Of a stretch of DNA of 64,000 nucleotides, positions 1 to 9,412 are shown one piece after another. Source of the DNA: Paenibacillus contaminans (GTDB taxonomy: Bacteria; Bacillota; Bacilli; Paenibacillales; NBRC-103111); the NCBI RefSeq assembly GCF_003285015.1, contig NZ_QMFB01000003.1:1-64000 (forward strand). Direction: 5' to 3'. The notes below the pieces were generated by a model. It saw only the letters and a list, made by a program, of their open reading frames with translations, was not told where the DNA came from and ran no database searches. The position numbers and the translations under genes were made by a program. Position 1 is the first letter of the stretch. The number at the start of each line of letters is the position of its first letter.

Positions 1-1180
1 CGCCGCTCGCCCATGCGGGCGGCGGTGCGGCGCCTGACGCAGCGAGCTGCTGCGCCATCGGCAGCCCGGCCTGCACCAGCGCGGCGCTTGCCTGCTGCGC
101 GGCTCCGGCGAGCGCGGCGCTTTGCCGCTGCGCCTGCATGGCCGCCGCCAGCGCTTCCGCGAGCTGCTGCCGGGCTTCGGCGCTAAGCGCTCCGGCACCA
201 AGCTCGCCGGCGGCTTTGCTTAGCGCGTCGCGCAGCTTTGCCGCACTCGCCGGATCGGCGGCTGCGGCTGATTCAGCCAGCTTCCCGAGCTGAGCGGCAA
301 GCTCCTGCAACTGTTCGCCGTCCATCCCGGCGAGCTGCTGCCGCATAGCATCGATAGCGCCGTCGAGTCCGCCTTCGCGCTGCTCCAGCATCGCTTTGCC
401 AAGTTCGCTAAGCGCGCCCATATTTTGCATCGCACCCGCAAATTGCTCGGATTTTACAACTTCCTTTTGCTGCTTCTCGGCCAGCTGCTGCAGCCGCTCG
501 ATCGTTTCCGCCAGCTCCGATAACGCGGCATCCGCCGTTTTGCTGGCTGCCAGCTTCCTTTCCAGCTCCTCAAGCGCCTCTTCCATCGATTTTGACACCG
601 CTCCGAGCCCTTCTTGCTTGCGTACGGATTCCAGCATCGTTTCCGCCAGCTCCGTCTGCTCCCCGATCCATTTGCGTTCTTCCCGCTTCTTGTCCACGAT
701 CTCGTCCATCGCATTCGGCAGCATCAGCAGCACGATCAGCGCTAAAGCCGCTCCGCCGCCGGCCCAGACGGCGCGACGGTCCAACCCGAAACGGATGCGA
801 CTAGGCATTTCCTGCAAATAATGCCGGCCAAATTGAAGCGCATCCTCACGCTGCAATGTAGCGACCGGAGACTTCTCCTCCGCGAACGATAAGGCGGTTC
901 CGATCCTTTCCTCCAATCCGCCTCCGTCCATGACGCGCGCGGCATCCCGAACGGTAGGCCTTGCATACAAACCGTAGGCTAGCGAAGCCAGCAGCCCCGC
1001 CGCCGCCCAGACAAATGCCAGAGACCGATAGAAAGCTACTGGAACGAACAGGCAAACGGCCGCCCACAAACAAGCCAATACAAGACCTCCCGCCAATCCA
1101 TAGCCTAGAAGTCTGACAACCCTCTGCCTCCACAAACGTGAGCGGACAAGCGATACGATCTCATGAAGCTGTTCGTTCAT
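1..1180 (-). CDS. membrane-anchored coiled-coil protein, DUF4175-like (3' end outside window)
   Basis: An open frame runs from an ATG at 1178-1180 to the window edge, about 393 codons without a stop. AGGAGG at 1189-1194 supports the start. Two hydrophobic segments lie near residues 22-65 and a third near 140-155 (ALALIVLLML). After that the protein is a long Ala/Glu/Gln/Leu-rich helical region that looks like coiled coil. It follows an ABC permease and ATPase on the same strand, so it is probably the fourth gene of that operon. The family resemblance to DUF4175-type proteins is inference from architecture; the function is unknown. The high GC and repetitive Ala/Gln codons generate several overlapping spurious frames on both strands. 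Confidence 0.75.
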   Translation of the reverse strand, partial: MNEQLHEIVSLVRSRLWRQRVVRLLGYGLAGGLVLACLWAAVCLFVPVAFYRSLAFVWAAAGLLASLAYGLYARPTVRDAARVMDGGGLEERIGTALSFAEEKSPVATLQREDALQFGRHYLQEMPSRIRFGLDRRAVWAGGGAALALIVLLMLPNAMDEIVDKKREERKWIGEQTELAETMLESVRKQEGLGAVSKSMEEALEELERKLAASKTADAALSELAETIERLQQLAEKQQKEVVKSEQFAGAMQNMGALSELGKAMLEQREGGLDGAIDAMRQQLAGMDGEQLQELAAQLGKLAESAAAADPASAAKLRDALSKAAGELGAGALSAEARQQLAEALAAAMQAQRQSAALAGAAQQASAALVQAGLPMAQQLAASGAAPPPAWASG

Positions 1181-1266
1181 CGGTAAGGCCTCCTGCCTGT
1201 TCAGTATCCGAATGATTATAACTAAAGCGCGCCTTCCTAATCATTTTCAGGAAAGCAGATCTCGTA

Positions 1267-2094
1267 TTACCCCCGCTTCATGCGCGGCCGCAGAAATGCG
1301 ATGCTGAGCCAAAGCGCAACCGCGGTTACGACGCTGTACAGAGGAATGAAAATATGCCAAAGCTGCAAATTCGTCTGCCTGTTGAATACCTCATGAGAGA
1401 AATCCGGATTGAAAACGCTGATCAGCGCTCCCATCGGATTTAACCCTAGCAATAAACCGGGTACGTAGCTGGAGCCACGGAAAAACGTTTGCGCCAAAAA
1501 AATCGCCGCGAGCCCTGTAAACCCGTAAATAAAAACGGCAAACCCGTACGTGACGATAACGGCCACCATCGTTTTTTTGAAAACCGTCGAAACGAACACG
1601 CCGATCGAACCGAGCAGCAGCATAACGAACATGTAAAACAAAAATACGGCGATCAGCTGTACCGGCGACACGCCCCCGAATAAGAAAACGATGCTGTATA
1701 GCGGCAGTGTCGCAATAATGACAACCAGCATAAAGCTGAGCGACGAGAACAGCTTGCTCAAAATGATCGTCGTCGAGCTTTGCTGCGTCGTCAGTAAAAT
1801 GTTCAACGTCTGCTTTTCCCTCTCTCCGCTTATGACGCCCGCGGTCAGTCCCGGCACCATGAACGTGATGAGCACCATCTGCGCGCCGCTCAGAAAGTAA
1901 AACAGCTCCTGGCTGCGCTGCGGATTAAAAACCGCGGCGCCCCCTCCGAACATCGTCATATACATAAAGCCGAAGGCGAGCAGCGTCATCGCAACCAAAT
2001 AGATCGAAACCGCAAGCGAGGAACGAACCGTACGCATCCGCAGCCGAAATTCTTTTTCCAGGACGGGATTGATCAGCTTCCTTCTCCAATTCAT
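1267..2094 (-). CDS. ABC transporter permease (ABC-2 type)
   Basis: The 275-residue product has about six hydrophobic segments separated by short loops, and starts with a cytoplasmic sequence NPVLEKEFRLRMRT that is typical of ABC-2 permeases. A GERE-type loop (SGEREKQTLNILL) follows the second segment, also typical of this family. Its ATG overlaps the stop of the ATPase gene by four bases (ATGA), indicating translational coupling. It probably forms the membrane part of an exporter with the ATPase encoded at 2091-3020. The substrate cannot be read from sequence. Confidence 0.9.
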   Translation of the reverse strand: MNWRRKLINPVLEKEFRLRMRTVRSSLAVSIYLVAMTLLAFGFMYMTMFGGGAAVFNPQRSQELFYFLSGAQMVLITFMVPGLTAGVISGEREKQTLNILLTTQQSSTTIILSKLFSSLSFMLVVIIATLPLYSIVFLFGGVSPVQLIAVFLFYMFVMLLLGSIGVFVSTVFKKTMVAVIVTYGFAVFIYGFTGLAAIFLAQTFFRGSSYVPGLLLGLNPMGALISVFNPDFSHEVFNRQTNLQLWHIFIPLYSVVTAVALWLSIAFLRPRMKRG

Positions 2095-3020
2095 GGCGCG
2101 CCCGCTCCCTTCGTAATTTCCAAAAACACGTCCTCCAGGTCGGTTTGCGCTTCGCTGAAGGTTATGACTTTATACCCCTTCTCGATCAAGCCGAGAAGCA
2201 AGCCGGATTGCTCCGCATCGTCCCCGCCGAAGTGCAAATGAATCCCCTTCTCGTCATGTTGGACATAAGATACGTGCATCGCATCGCGCAGCTCGTTTGC
2301 CGCCTCGGCTTCGCGCTCCAAAATCCGAATCGTCAAAACTCTGCTGGCCCGCATCTGCCGCTGAATGTCGGCGACCTTGCCTTTGGCGATCAACTGCCCG
2401 CGTTCGATAACGCCGATTTCGTCGACCATCTCCGCAAGCTCCGGCAAAATATGCGAGGAAATGATGATCGTTTTGCCCATGCTTTTCAGCTCTTTTAAGA
2501 TTTCCCTCATTTCGATCCGCGCACGGGGATCCATGCCGGAGGCAGGTTCGTCCAAAATAAGCAGCTGCGGATCATGCACGAGGCATCTTGCGAGACAAAG
2601 CCGCTGCTTCATCCCGCGCGAAAGCGAATCGACGTAAAAATCCGCTTTGTCCGTCAGATTAACGAGCTCTAGCAGCTGCGGAATCATTTTTTGCCGTTCC
2701 GTCCTAGGGATGCCGTAGCTCGCACCGTAAAAATCGAGATATTCCGTCGTTTTAAAATTATCGTATACGCCGAAAAAATCGGGCATATAACCGATCAGCC
2801 TACGCACGTCCTTCGGCTTCTCCGTCACGTCGTAACCGCCGACCTTGGCCGTGCCGGACGTCGGTCCCAGCAGCGTCGCCAAAATCATCATCGTCGTCGA
2901 TTTTCCGGCGCCGTTAGGACCGACGAAGCCGAAGACGGTACCCGCATCGATCGTCATCGACAGTGCGTTAAGGGCGGTAAAGCCGCCGTATGTTTTCGTC
3001 AATTCGCGAATTTCAATCAT
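2091..3020 (-). CDS. ABC transporter ATP-binding protein
   Basis: This 309-residue ATPase has Walker A (GPNGAGKST, about residues 34-42), the ABC signature as LSRGMKQRL, Walker B LLILDEP and the switch histidine in SSHILPE. The C-terminal ~90 residues form the extension usual in ABC-2 exporter ATPases. It overlaps the preceding gene (3017-5404) and the following permease by four bases each, so the three are one coupled operon. By context it energises the permease next to it, possibly acting on or with the large surface protein encoded upstream. Confidence 0.95.
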   Translation of the reverse strand: MIEIRELTKTYGGFTALNALSMTIDAGTVFGFVGPNGAGKSTTMMILATLLGPTSGTAKVGGYDVTEKPKDVRRLIGYMPDFFGVYDNFKTTEYLDFYGASYGIPRTERQKMIPQLLELVNLTDKADFYVDSLSRGMKQRLCLARCLVHDPQLLILDEPASGMDPRARIEMREILKELKSMGKTIIISSHILPELAEMVDEIGVIERGQLIAKGKVADIQRQMRASRVLTIRILEREAEAANELRDAMHVSYVQHDEKGIHLHFGGDDAEQSGLLLGLIEKGYKVITFSEAQTDLEDVFLEITKGAGAP

Positions 3021-5404
3021 GACTTCACCGTTCCTTCCACGGCAAATTCCGGATACCGCATGTGCGCTTCGTTTTGCTTGACTTCGATTTTGATTTTAAT
3101 CGATCTGCCATTAGCAATGTAAGAAGCAAAAGCGTCTTCCTGCGCCAATGGCGCTTGTTCAAGCGGCTCCCACGTTTCTTTGTCCGCATTCCAGATTGTG
3201 TACTCCGCAACCGAGTCCGCTTCGATGTTGTTGATGGATTTTATTTGACCGTAAACCGCGCCGGCGATTTCGGGAAGCCTGTATTCGATTATCGTTTCTC
3301 CTTTGCTGACCGTTACGTTGCCCATCGGGTCGGCCGCAAGCTGTGACGTTGTCGAAACGACCTGCGGCTTTAACATTCCGGCCGGCACAAATACGGATGA
3401 ACCCGATCTCGGATCGATATCGATAGCCTGTATCCATAATGTCAGCTCGTCCGTGTTTACCGTTTTGCCGTCAACCGTGTAAAGCTTGCTTCCCCCGGTG
3501 CCGCTCCATCCGAGAATGAACGAGGAGACGTCGCGCTCGATCGCCGTTTGAAGGTAAGTGGACAGCAGCGCGCGTTTTTTGCTGTTTTCGTCGCGCGGCC
3601 CGCCTTGGTACGGATATATGATATTGCCGAGATCGATCAGGTTGCCGGAAGCTACCCCCCACGAGAACGTCGAAGCAGCTTTTACGGGCGCCGTTTCCCC
3701 GGCTTTCAGACTCGGCAGCGTAAATATTTGGCCCCCTGCATATACCGTTACATCCGTCAAATCGCCGTTCGTCCGATTGGCTACATTTCCTTCGATCCCG
3801 TTTGCGGTTATCCTCACGTCGGCTTCCAGCTTGCCGAAGGCTTCCGGCTTCTCGAAATCGATCCAAGCTTTGCGTATCGACCAATACGACACGTCCTTAT
3901 AAGTCACGTCCGTATGATCCGCCGCTTTCGTCACTACCATATCGGCCGAGCCGCGCAAGCCGCTCCCCCCGCTTATGCGGAATCCGGCATCGCCGAGCAG
4001 CGGCGATACGTAAGCCGATCCCGGAATTTCAAGATTAAAGCTTCCGCCTCTCGGCACGAAAATCGAAGCTACGGACGTTTTTTTCCCTTCTCCGCCGCCG
4101 TCCAGCTTGATCATCGAGAACGATTGGGACATCGTCGAGCTCCGTCCGGAAGCTCCGACTACATAGATGCCCGCAGTAAACAGCACCGCCGCCAGCGGTA
4201 TCGTCACCCATGCCCATTCCCGCTTGTCCAGCTTGCGGAGAACGGCGTACATGAGCGGACCGATTACGGCTGCATAAATCAGAATGACAAGCAGCAGAAT
4301 GCCGAATGAAGGCAGCTTGAACGCCTCAAAATCTTCAAGCGCATTGTTGATTTCCCAAAATCCGTTGCTGTACTTATTGGCGAAAGACTGCTTTACATGA
4401 TCGGCCAATATCGTTTCCCACAGCGTCGTATTGCCGTTCCATGAAGCAAGCGGATTTAACGCAAGATCATACGCGGCATACCAGACCTCTCCGTTGCCAA
4501 GCGGCTTGGAAGCGAAAATCGGCAGCGTCCCTTCCGATAGAACGGCTTTGCCGTCTTTAAGCTCCGCTTTCGAAAGCGTAAACGGTTCGGCAAGCGAAAG
4601 CTCTTTCCCCGAAGCCTTGACCAAGGCGCTTAGGTCCGTAACGCTTTCCGTACCGCTGTAAACAACCGGAGAAATCGCTCCGAACGGTGCAGCCGTTTTC
4701 GGATACCCGGCCCCTCCGGCAATAATAAGCATGCCTCCCCGCTTCACCCAGCCTTCGATCGCTTTGATCTGCTCGTCCTTCAGCTGATCGGACGCCGTAT
4801 CGTTGAATACGAGCACATCGATGGAATCGAGCAGCATCGACTGGCTGGGAATATTGCCGATTTGAAGCGGCAGCGTTTTCACCTGATATCCTTTTTGATT
4901 CAGCAATCCGAGAAAGCTCATCGTATCGGGATCCCGCGCGACTACGCCGATCTGTGCCGTACCGAACGGCAGCTGAGCCGCATCGATGTATGCCGAATCG
5001 CCTGCAAAAGCGACTTTTTTCCCGTTTTCCGCTTTCCCTTTATAAAACTCGACTTTGTTATTGTTCTTATGCAAGGTCATGCCCGGCAGCGCGATCGTGA
5101 CCGTCTTGGCCGTTTGACGCGGGAGATCGACCGCAGCCGTATACATGACGTCCTTCCCGCCGTTCGGCGCCGGCAGCGTAACCGCCAGCTCTCCGCTGAT
5201 GTCGCTTCCTTCGTTCGTAATCGTAAATTGCACGGGGAACCACTTATCCCCCTTGGCCTGTCCGTTCAAGGCAGGCTCGATTTGCAGCTTGAGCTTCGCT
5301 TCCTCCGCATGCGCCGGCAATGCGAACGTCAGCCCGTTTGCCATGATGAGCAGCCAAACGGTAAAGCAAACAAACCACATTTTCCGAACGTTCGTTCGAA
5401 CCAC
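3017..5404 (-). CDS. secreted/membrane protein with glutamine amidotransferase-like fold
   Basis: The 795-residue product begins at a GTG (5402-5404) eight bases after AGGAG; no in-frame ATG lies upstream. A signal peptide ending near AHA-EE (residues 8-33) is followed by a beta-rich region, then a class I amidotransferase-like segment near residues 190-240 (VLVFNDTASDQ, GGMLIIAGG) that lacks an evident catalytic Cys. Two transmembrane helices lie near residues 360-430, and a long extracytoplasmic beta-rich tail follows. It is the first gene of the ABC operon. Proteins of this layout accompany ABC-2 transporters and MoxR/DUF58 clusters in Bacillales; the role is not known. Confidence 0.85.
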   Translation of the reverse strand: MVRTNVRKMWFVCFTVWLLIMANGLTFALPAHAEEAKLKLQIEPALNGQAKGDKWFPVQFTITNEGSDISGELAVTLPAPNGGKDVMYTAAVDLPRQTAKTVTIALPGMTLHKNNNKVEFYKGKAENGKKVAFAGDSAYIDAAQLPFGTAQIGVVARDPDTMSFLGLLNQKGYQVKTLPLQIGNIPSQSMLLDSIDVLVFNDTASDQLKDEQIKAIEGWVKRGGMLIIAGGAGYPKTAAPFGAISPVVYSGTESVTDLSALVKASGKELSLAEPFTLSKAELKDGKAVLSEGTLPIFASKPLGNGEVWYAAYDLALNPLASWNGNTTLWETILADHVKQSFANKYSNGFWEINNALEDFEAFKLPSFGILLLVILIYAAVIGPLMYAVLRKLDKREWAWVTIPLAAVLFTAGIYVVGASGRSSTMSQSFSMIKLDGGGEGKKTSVASIFVPRGGSFNLEIPGSAYVSPLLGDAGFRISGGSGLRGSADMVVTKAADHTDVTYKDVSYWSIRKAWIDFEKPEAFGKLEADVRITANGIEGNVANRTNGDLTDVTVYAGGQIFTLPSLKAGETAPVKAASTFSWGVASGNLIDLGNIIYPYQGGPRDENSKKRALLSTYLQTAIERDVSSFILGWSGTGGSKLYTVDGKTVNTDELTLWIQAIDIDPRSGSSVFVPAGMLKPQVVSTTSQLAADPMGNVTVSKGETIIEYRLPEIAGAVYGQIKSINNIEADSVAEYTIWNADKETWEPLEQAPLAQEDAFASYIANGRSIKIKIEVKQNEAHMRYPEFAVEGTVKS

Positions 5405-5567
5405 AATTCATGCTCCTCTCAGCCGGTTAAAGTAGACATAACAATCCCTCAATGAAATAGACGATTGGAAGTTGAAAAAGTTGCAATTGTTAAAATAATC
5501 CATACCTTTTCAAAACCGTTGAAATATAACCTCTTGATTGGGAAACATACAAATTCTGAATGTACAT

Positions 5568-5618
5568 AAAAAAGCCTCCCTTCCCGTTTGGTTAATGGTT
5601 AACGGGTTTGGAGGCTAT
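5568..5618 (-). terminator. rho-independent terminator after the TerC gene
   Basis: On the minus strand a GC-rich stem (AGCCTCC paired with GGAGGCT, extended by an inner AACGGG/CCCGTT stem) is followed by TTTTTT. It lies about 70 bases past the stop codon of the gene ending at 5687. Confidence 0.85.
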
Positions 5619-5686
5619 CTTTCACGTTTACGCGAGAAGAATGCAAACTCCTTCTCCAGGCGTTTCATTGATAGAGGCGGTTCCGA

Positions 5687-6361
5687 TCAGCGATGCGACG
5701 GCTCACTTGGCTTGGTGCGGTTCATTATTTTTTTAATGACGCCCGTGACAATGACGACGACCGCTAAAATGATCGGCAGCAGCGTATGGAGCAAATGGGA
5801 ATGAACCAGCTCGGACACTTTTTGATCGCCGATGAACATTTCCCCTGCGGTGTAACCGAGAATTCCGGCTCCGATAAAGACGAAGACGGGAAACTTGTGA
5901 AGCAGCTTCATGACGAGCGTACTGCCCCACACGATGATCGGAATGCTCAGTCCGATGCCGAGTATGATGACGGCAACGTCGTTTTTCGCCGCCGCGGCGA
6001 TCGCAAGAACGTTATCCAGACTCATGACGAAATCGGCCACGATGATCGTCCACACCGCTTTGCCGAGCGTCGAAGCTTCCTTCACGTTCGTTTCGCCCTC
6101 TTCCTCCACAAGCAGCTTGATCGCGATCCACATAAGCAGGAATGATCCTGCCGCTTGGATATAAGGGACTTTCAAAAGCGAAACCGCAGCGATCGTCAAA
6201 ACGAGCCTCAGCCCGACCGCTCCGAAGGCCCCCCACCAGATCGCTTTTTTACGCTGCTCGATCGGCAAATTTTTGCTGGCCAGCGCGATCACGACCGCAT
6301 TGTCACCGCTAAGGACGATGTTGATCAACATAATTTCGAGGAAAAGCAAAAACCAATCCAT
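5687..6361 (-). CDS. TerC/YjbE-family integral membrane protein
   Basis: The 224-residue protein has about seven hydrophobic helices. It carries the two TerC signature segments, LSGDNAVVIALASKNLP near residue 18 and DFVMSLDNVLAIAA near residue 110, whose acidic residues bind metal in the family. Related proteins export manganese or protect against metal stress; that role here is inference. A purine-rich site AGGGGGC precedes the ATG. I saw no yybP-ykoY-type manganese riboswitch in the short upstream region, which it shares with the divergent pterin dehydratase gene. Confidence 0.9.
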   Translation of the reverse strand: MDWFLLFLEIMLINIVLSGDNAVVIALASKNLPIEQRKKAIWWGAFGAVGLRLVLTIAAVSLLKVPYIQAAGSFLLMWIAIKLLVEEEGETNVKEASTLGKAVWTIIVADFVMSLDNVLAIAAAAKNDVAVIILGIGLSIPIIVWGSTLVMKLLHKFPVFVFIGAGILGYTAGEMFIGDQKVSELVHSHLLHTLLPIILAVVVIVTGVIKKIMNRTKPSEPSHR

Positions 6362-6404
6362 GCTGGATGCCCCCTATTGTTCCCCCGCCTTCGCAAACTA
6401 GCCG

Positions 6405-6433
6405 TCGCAACTAGCCGTCAGGTAAGGTATAAT
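6405..6433 (+). promoter_or_regulatory. possible sigma-A promoter of the pterin dehydratase gene
   Basis: A perfect TATAAT lies at 6428-6433. The best -35, TCGCAA at 6405-6410 with 17-bp spacing, is weak. Two direct copies of AACTAGCCGTC are found at about 6397-6419 across the -35 zone. Confidence 0.4.
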
Positions 6434-6532
6434 ATAGAAAAGCGGCACATAATTTACGTTACGGCGCATTATGAACCGTTCACCAAGGTTGTACTCGAAA
6501 CAAGCATATCTTATGAGAAGAGGTGCTCGTTT

Positions 6533-6820
6533 ATGTCCAAATTATCCGCAGAACAAATTGCCGTCTATTTAAGAAAGCTGCAAAGCTGGAAATTTGAAAA
6601 CAGCGCGCTGCACAAAACGTATCGTCTTCCTTCTTTCGCCGCCTCCATCCGGTTCGTTCAGCAAATTGCGGCCGCCGCCGAATCGGCCAATCACCATCCC
6701 GATCTTTATATCCGAAGCGACCGCGTAACCGTATCGCTCACGACTCATGATGCGAACGGTGTTACCGGCAAAGATTTTTCGCTGGCACAGCAGATCGACT
6801 CGATTTCCTCATCCCTTTAA
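6533..6820 (+). CDS. phhB: 4a-hydroxytetrahydrobiopterin dehydratase (pterin-4a-carbinolamine dehydratase)
   Basis: The 95-residue product fits the family length. The active-site signature is present as ESANHHPDL and the C-terminal THDANGVTGKDFSLA block is well conserved. The enzyme dehydrates 4a-hydroxytetrahydropterin to recycle the pterin cofactor. The start at 6533 follows GAGAAGAGGTG and gives a normal N-terminus; a longer in-frame extension back to 6155 would overlap the divergent TerC gene and is rejected. No aromatic amino acid hydroxylase is visible in the window, so the physiological substrate here is uncertain. Confidence 0.9.
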   Translation: MSKLSAEQIAVYLRKLQSWKFENSALHKTYRLPSFAASIRFVQQIAAAAESANHHPDLYIRSDRVTVSLTTHDANGVTGKDFSLAQQIDSISSSL

Positions 6821-6887
6821 GCCGGAACGGCTTTCGCCCTACTTCGCATCACCGTCATAAACTCATTTGCGCATGAAAGGTATGGGG

Positions 6888-8108
6888 TCAAAAATACGAA
6901 TCGATCCCGGCAATATCCGTTTGCTCGTTAGACTCCATGTTGATGGTCAGCACTTCTCTGCCTTTTACGGCTTCGTCCAAAGCTTCATCAAGCCAATCCA
7001 GCGATTGCTCAATTCTCGTTACGAGATTGATGTTCGGATTCGTGCTCGGCGATTTCGGCAAAAATAACGTGCAGCAATCTTCATACGGCAGAATAGACAA
7101 CTCGAAGGTTCCGATTTGTTCCGCCATCCGGATAATTTCGCTTTTGTCTATCATGATCAGCGGCCTTAGCATCGGCAAGCTTGCCGCACTGCCGATTACA
7201 TTCAAGCTCGGGAGCGTTTGACTGGCTACCTGCCCCAGGCTTTCGCCTGTCACGATCGCTCCCGCGGCACATTGTCCGGCGATTTTCTCGACAATGCGCA
7301 GCATCGCCCGCCGCATCAGCGTGATCATCAGATTATCGACGGAGGCTTGCTTCAGCTTCGTTTGGATGTCCGTAAAGGAAACCATATGCAGCTTTAAGCT
7401 CCCGCTATAAACCGATAACGTTTGAGCGAGATCGATCACCTTCTGCCTCGCCCGCTCGCTCGTGAACGGATAACTGTGAAAATGAACCGCTTCGAGCTTC
7501 AGCCCTTTGCGCATGGCCAGCCAGCCCGCGACCGGACTATCGATCCCGCCTGAAAGCATAAGCACGGCCTTGCCGTTGCTGCCTAGCGGATAACCGCCGG
7601 ATCCCGGATGCGATTCCGTAAATACATATGCCGAATCGCTTCGGATATCGACCGTCACTTCGGCTTCCGGCTGATGAACATCAACCTTGATTTCGGGTAT
7701 CGCTCGCAAAATATGCCCGCCGATCAAACCCAAGAGCTCCGGCGTAGCATGCGGGAACGACTTGTTGGCACGGCGAACCGTCACTCTGAACGTTTTGGGA
7801 AGCACGGGTATCGCAAGTATGGCCTCAAGCGCCGCCGCGCGAACCGCTTCGAGCGTGAGCTCCGTACTTGCAGCGGGGCTGTAGGAGGTGAGGCCGAATA
7901 CTTTTGCCACCGCCTCCGCCACTCCATCGTAAGGTTCCCCATTTAATTGCAAGTAAATGCGGCCGAATTCGCTCGTGCTGGTCAAGCGCGGATATGCTTT
8001 GAATACGAGCATTTTTAATTGATGCATCATTTGCATTTCAAACCGGCGGCGGTTCCGCCCTTTTAATGTAAGTTCGCCTAATCTGACGATGATCGTGTCC
8101 GTTTTCAC
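6888..8108 (-). CDS. thiI: tRNA 4-thiouridine synthetase / thiamine sulfur-transfer protein ThiI
   Basis: The 406-residue protein has an N-terminal ferredoxin-like region, a THUMP domain (about residues 60-165) and an adenylating PP-loop, SGGIDSP at residues 186-192. It ends without a rhodanese domain, as in B. subtilis ThiI, where a dedicated cysteine desulfurase supplies sulfur. That desulfurase is encoded directly upstream (8151-9308), 42 bases away on the same strand. ThiI activates U8 of tRNA for thiolation and may serve thiazole synthesis. Confidence 0.97.
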   Translation of the reverse strand: MKTDTIIVRLGELTLKGRNRRRFEMQMMHQLKMLVFKAYPRLTSTSEFGRIYLQLNGEPYDGVAEAVAKVFGLTSYSPAASTELTLEAVRAAALEAILAIPVLPKTFRVTVRRANKSFPHATPELLGLIGGHILRAIPEIKVDVHQPEAEVTVDIRSDSAYVFTESHPGSGGYPLGSNGKAVLMLSGGIDSPVAGWLAMRKGLKLEAVHFHSYPFTSERARQKVIDLAQTLSVYSGSLKLHMVSFTDIQTKLKQASVDNLMITLMRRAMLRIVEKIAGQCAAGAIVTGESLGQVASQTLPSLNVIGSAASLPMLRPLIMIDKSEIIRMAEQIGTFELSILPYEDCCTLFLPKSPSTNPNINLVTRIEQSLDWLDEALDEAVKGREVLTINMESNEQTDIAGIDSYF

Positions 8109-8150
8109 TGCTTAATCCCTCCAAAAGCAAAGCCATCATTCGTTATCCGT

Positions 8151-9308
8151 TTATTTTATCGTATTACGCAATCCGCGAAGCTCCTCGACGACCTGTTTGA
8201 GGCAATCCGTAAAATAGCTTATATTTTCCTCCGTTTGAGCCGCCGAATAGCTCACTCTCAACCCGCTTGCCGCCCGTTCTTTGCCGCATCCCATCGCTAA
8301 TAAAACCCGGCTTGGCTTTTCTTCGCCGGAAGCGCATGCCGATCGGGTCGAAATCCATATCCCGTGCTGCTCGAGCGCATGAACGACGACCTCCGATTTC
8401 ATGCCCGGAAACGAAAAATGGACAAGCTGGGGCGCCATATCGTTAGGATCGGACGATCCGTTCGTGATCAATTCCGGCATTTCCATGAGCGCATTCGTAA
8501 GACGCTTTCGAAGGCGATAAAGCTTTTCTGCGTTTTCGGATTGTTTTTGCACCGCTAAACGCACCGCTTTGGCCATTCCGACGATCAGCGGCACGTTTTC
8601 CGTTCCGGCGCGTATACCGCCTTCCTGGCCCCCGCCGACAAGCAAAGGCGTCAAATTTACGCCCTTCCTCACGTACAAAAAACCGGCTCCTTTCGGACCG
8701 TGAACCTTATGAGCGGATACGCTCAGCAAATCGGCACCCAGTTCTTTAGGGGCGACATTCAGCTTGCCGATGCTTTGGATGGCATCGACATGAAACAATA
8801 TGCCGGGAAAAGACTTTAGCATGTCGCCGATTTGCTTTACCGGCTGAATACGCCCGACTTCATTGTTTACATGCATGATGCTGACGAGAATCGTTTCATC
8901 GCACAGCGCATTCCTGACGTCTTCGACGCTCACCGCTCCCGTTTCATCAACGGGCAAATACGTAACGCGGAAGCCTTCTTCCTCCATCTGCTTGCAGCAT
9001 TCATAAACGGATGCATGCTCTACAGCGCTTGTTACAATATGGTTTCCTCTGTTGCGATAGCTGCGCACCGCACCCTTGATTGCCAAATTATTGCTTTCCG
9101 TTCCACCCGAAGTAAAGACGATTTCGTCGGCCTTGCAAGTGAGCGTGCCGGCAATCACCTCGCGGGCTTTGCGCAGCAGCTGCTCGGCATCGACGCCCAA
9201 CCGGTGAATGGAGGACGGATTGCCGTAATGCCGGCTCATGATATCGGATATAGCCGCAACCACTTCCTCATGCGGCGGCGTCGTTGCGCAGTGATCCAAG
9301 TAAAGCAT
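8151..9308 (-). CDS. cysteine desulfurase, NifS/IscS family (ThiI partner)
   Basis: The product (385 residues from the chosen start) begins MLYLDHCATT, the canonical family start. GAGGTGG lies just upstream of this ATG; a frame extending to 9389 would add 27 residues with no family match. The PLP lysine is in SAHKVHGPKG and the catalytic cysteine loop is RSACASGEE. It is a PLP enzyme that converts cysteine to alanine and an enzyme persulfide. Position next to thiI matches the B. subtilis NifZ-ThiI pair used for s4U modification of tRNA, so that partnership is the likely role. Confidence 0.95.
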   Translation of the reverse strand: MLYLDHCATTPPHEEVVAAISDIMSRHYGNPSSIHRLGVDAEQLLRKAREVIAGTLTCKADEIVFTSGGTESNNLAIKGAVRSYRNRGNHIVTSAVEHASVYECCKQMEEEGFRVTYLPVDETGAVSVEDVRNALCDETILVSIMHVNNEVGRIQPVKQIGDMLKSFPGILFHVDAIQSIGKLNVAPKELGADLLSVSAHKVHGPKGAGFLYVRKGVNLTPLLVGGGQEGGIRAGTENVPLIVGMAKAVRLAVQKQSENAEKLYRLRKRLTNALMEMPELITNGSSDPNDMAPQLVHFSFPGMKSEVVVHALEQHGIWISTRSACASGEEKPSRVLLAMGCGKERAASGLRVSYSAAQTEENISYFTDCLKQVVEELRGLRNTIK

Positions 9309-9412
9309 ATCTTCCACCTCACCCGCGTTTCTATCTTGGCATCTATCTATAATCATTCCTATAAAAGCAAAAAGAAAAAAGATCGGCATCGATCTTTTCT
9401 CGACAAAACGTA

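Noticed and set aside
396..821. Plus-strand frame of 141 codons, Ser-rich
   Set aside because: It is antisense to the long minus-strand coiled-coil gene and its Ser/Ala bias is a reflection of that gene's codons.
6362..6532. Possible manganese (yybP-ykoY) riboswitch before the TerC gene
   Set aside because: The region is too short and shared with a divergent promoter; I saw none of the conserved motifs.
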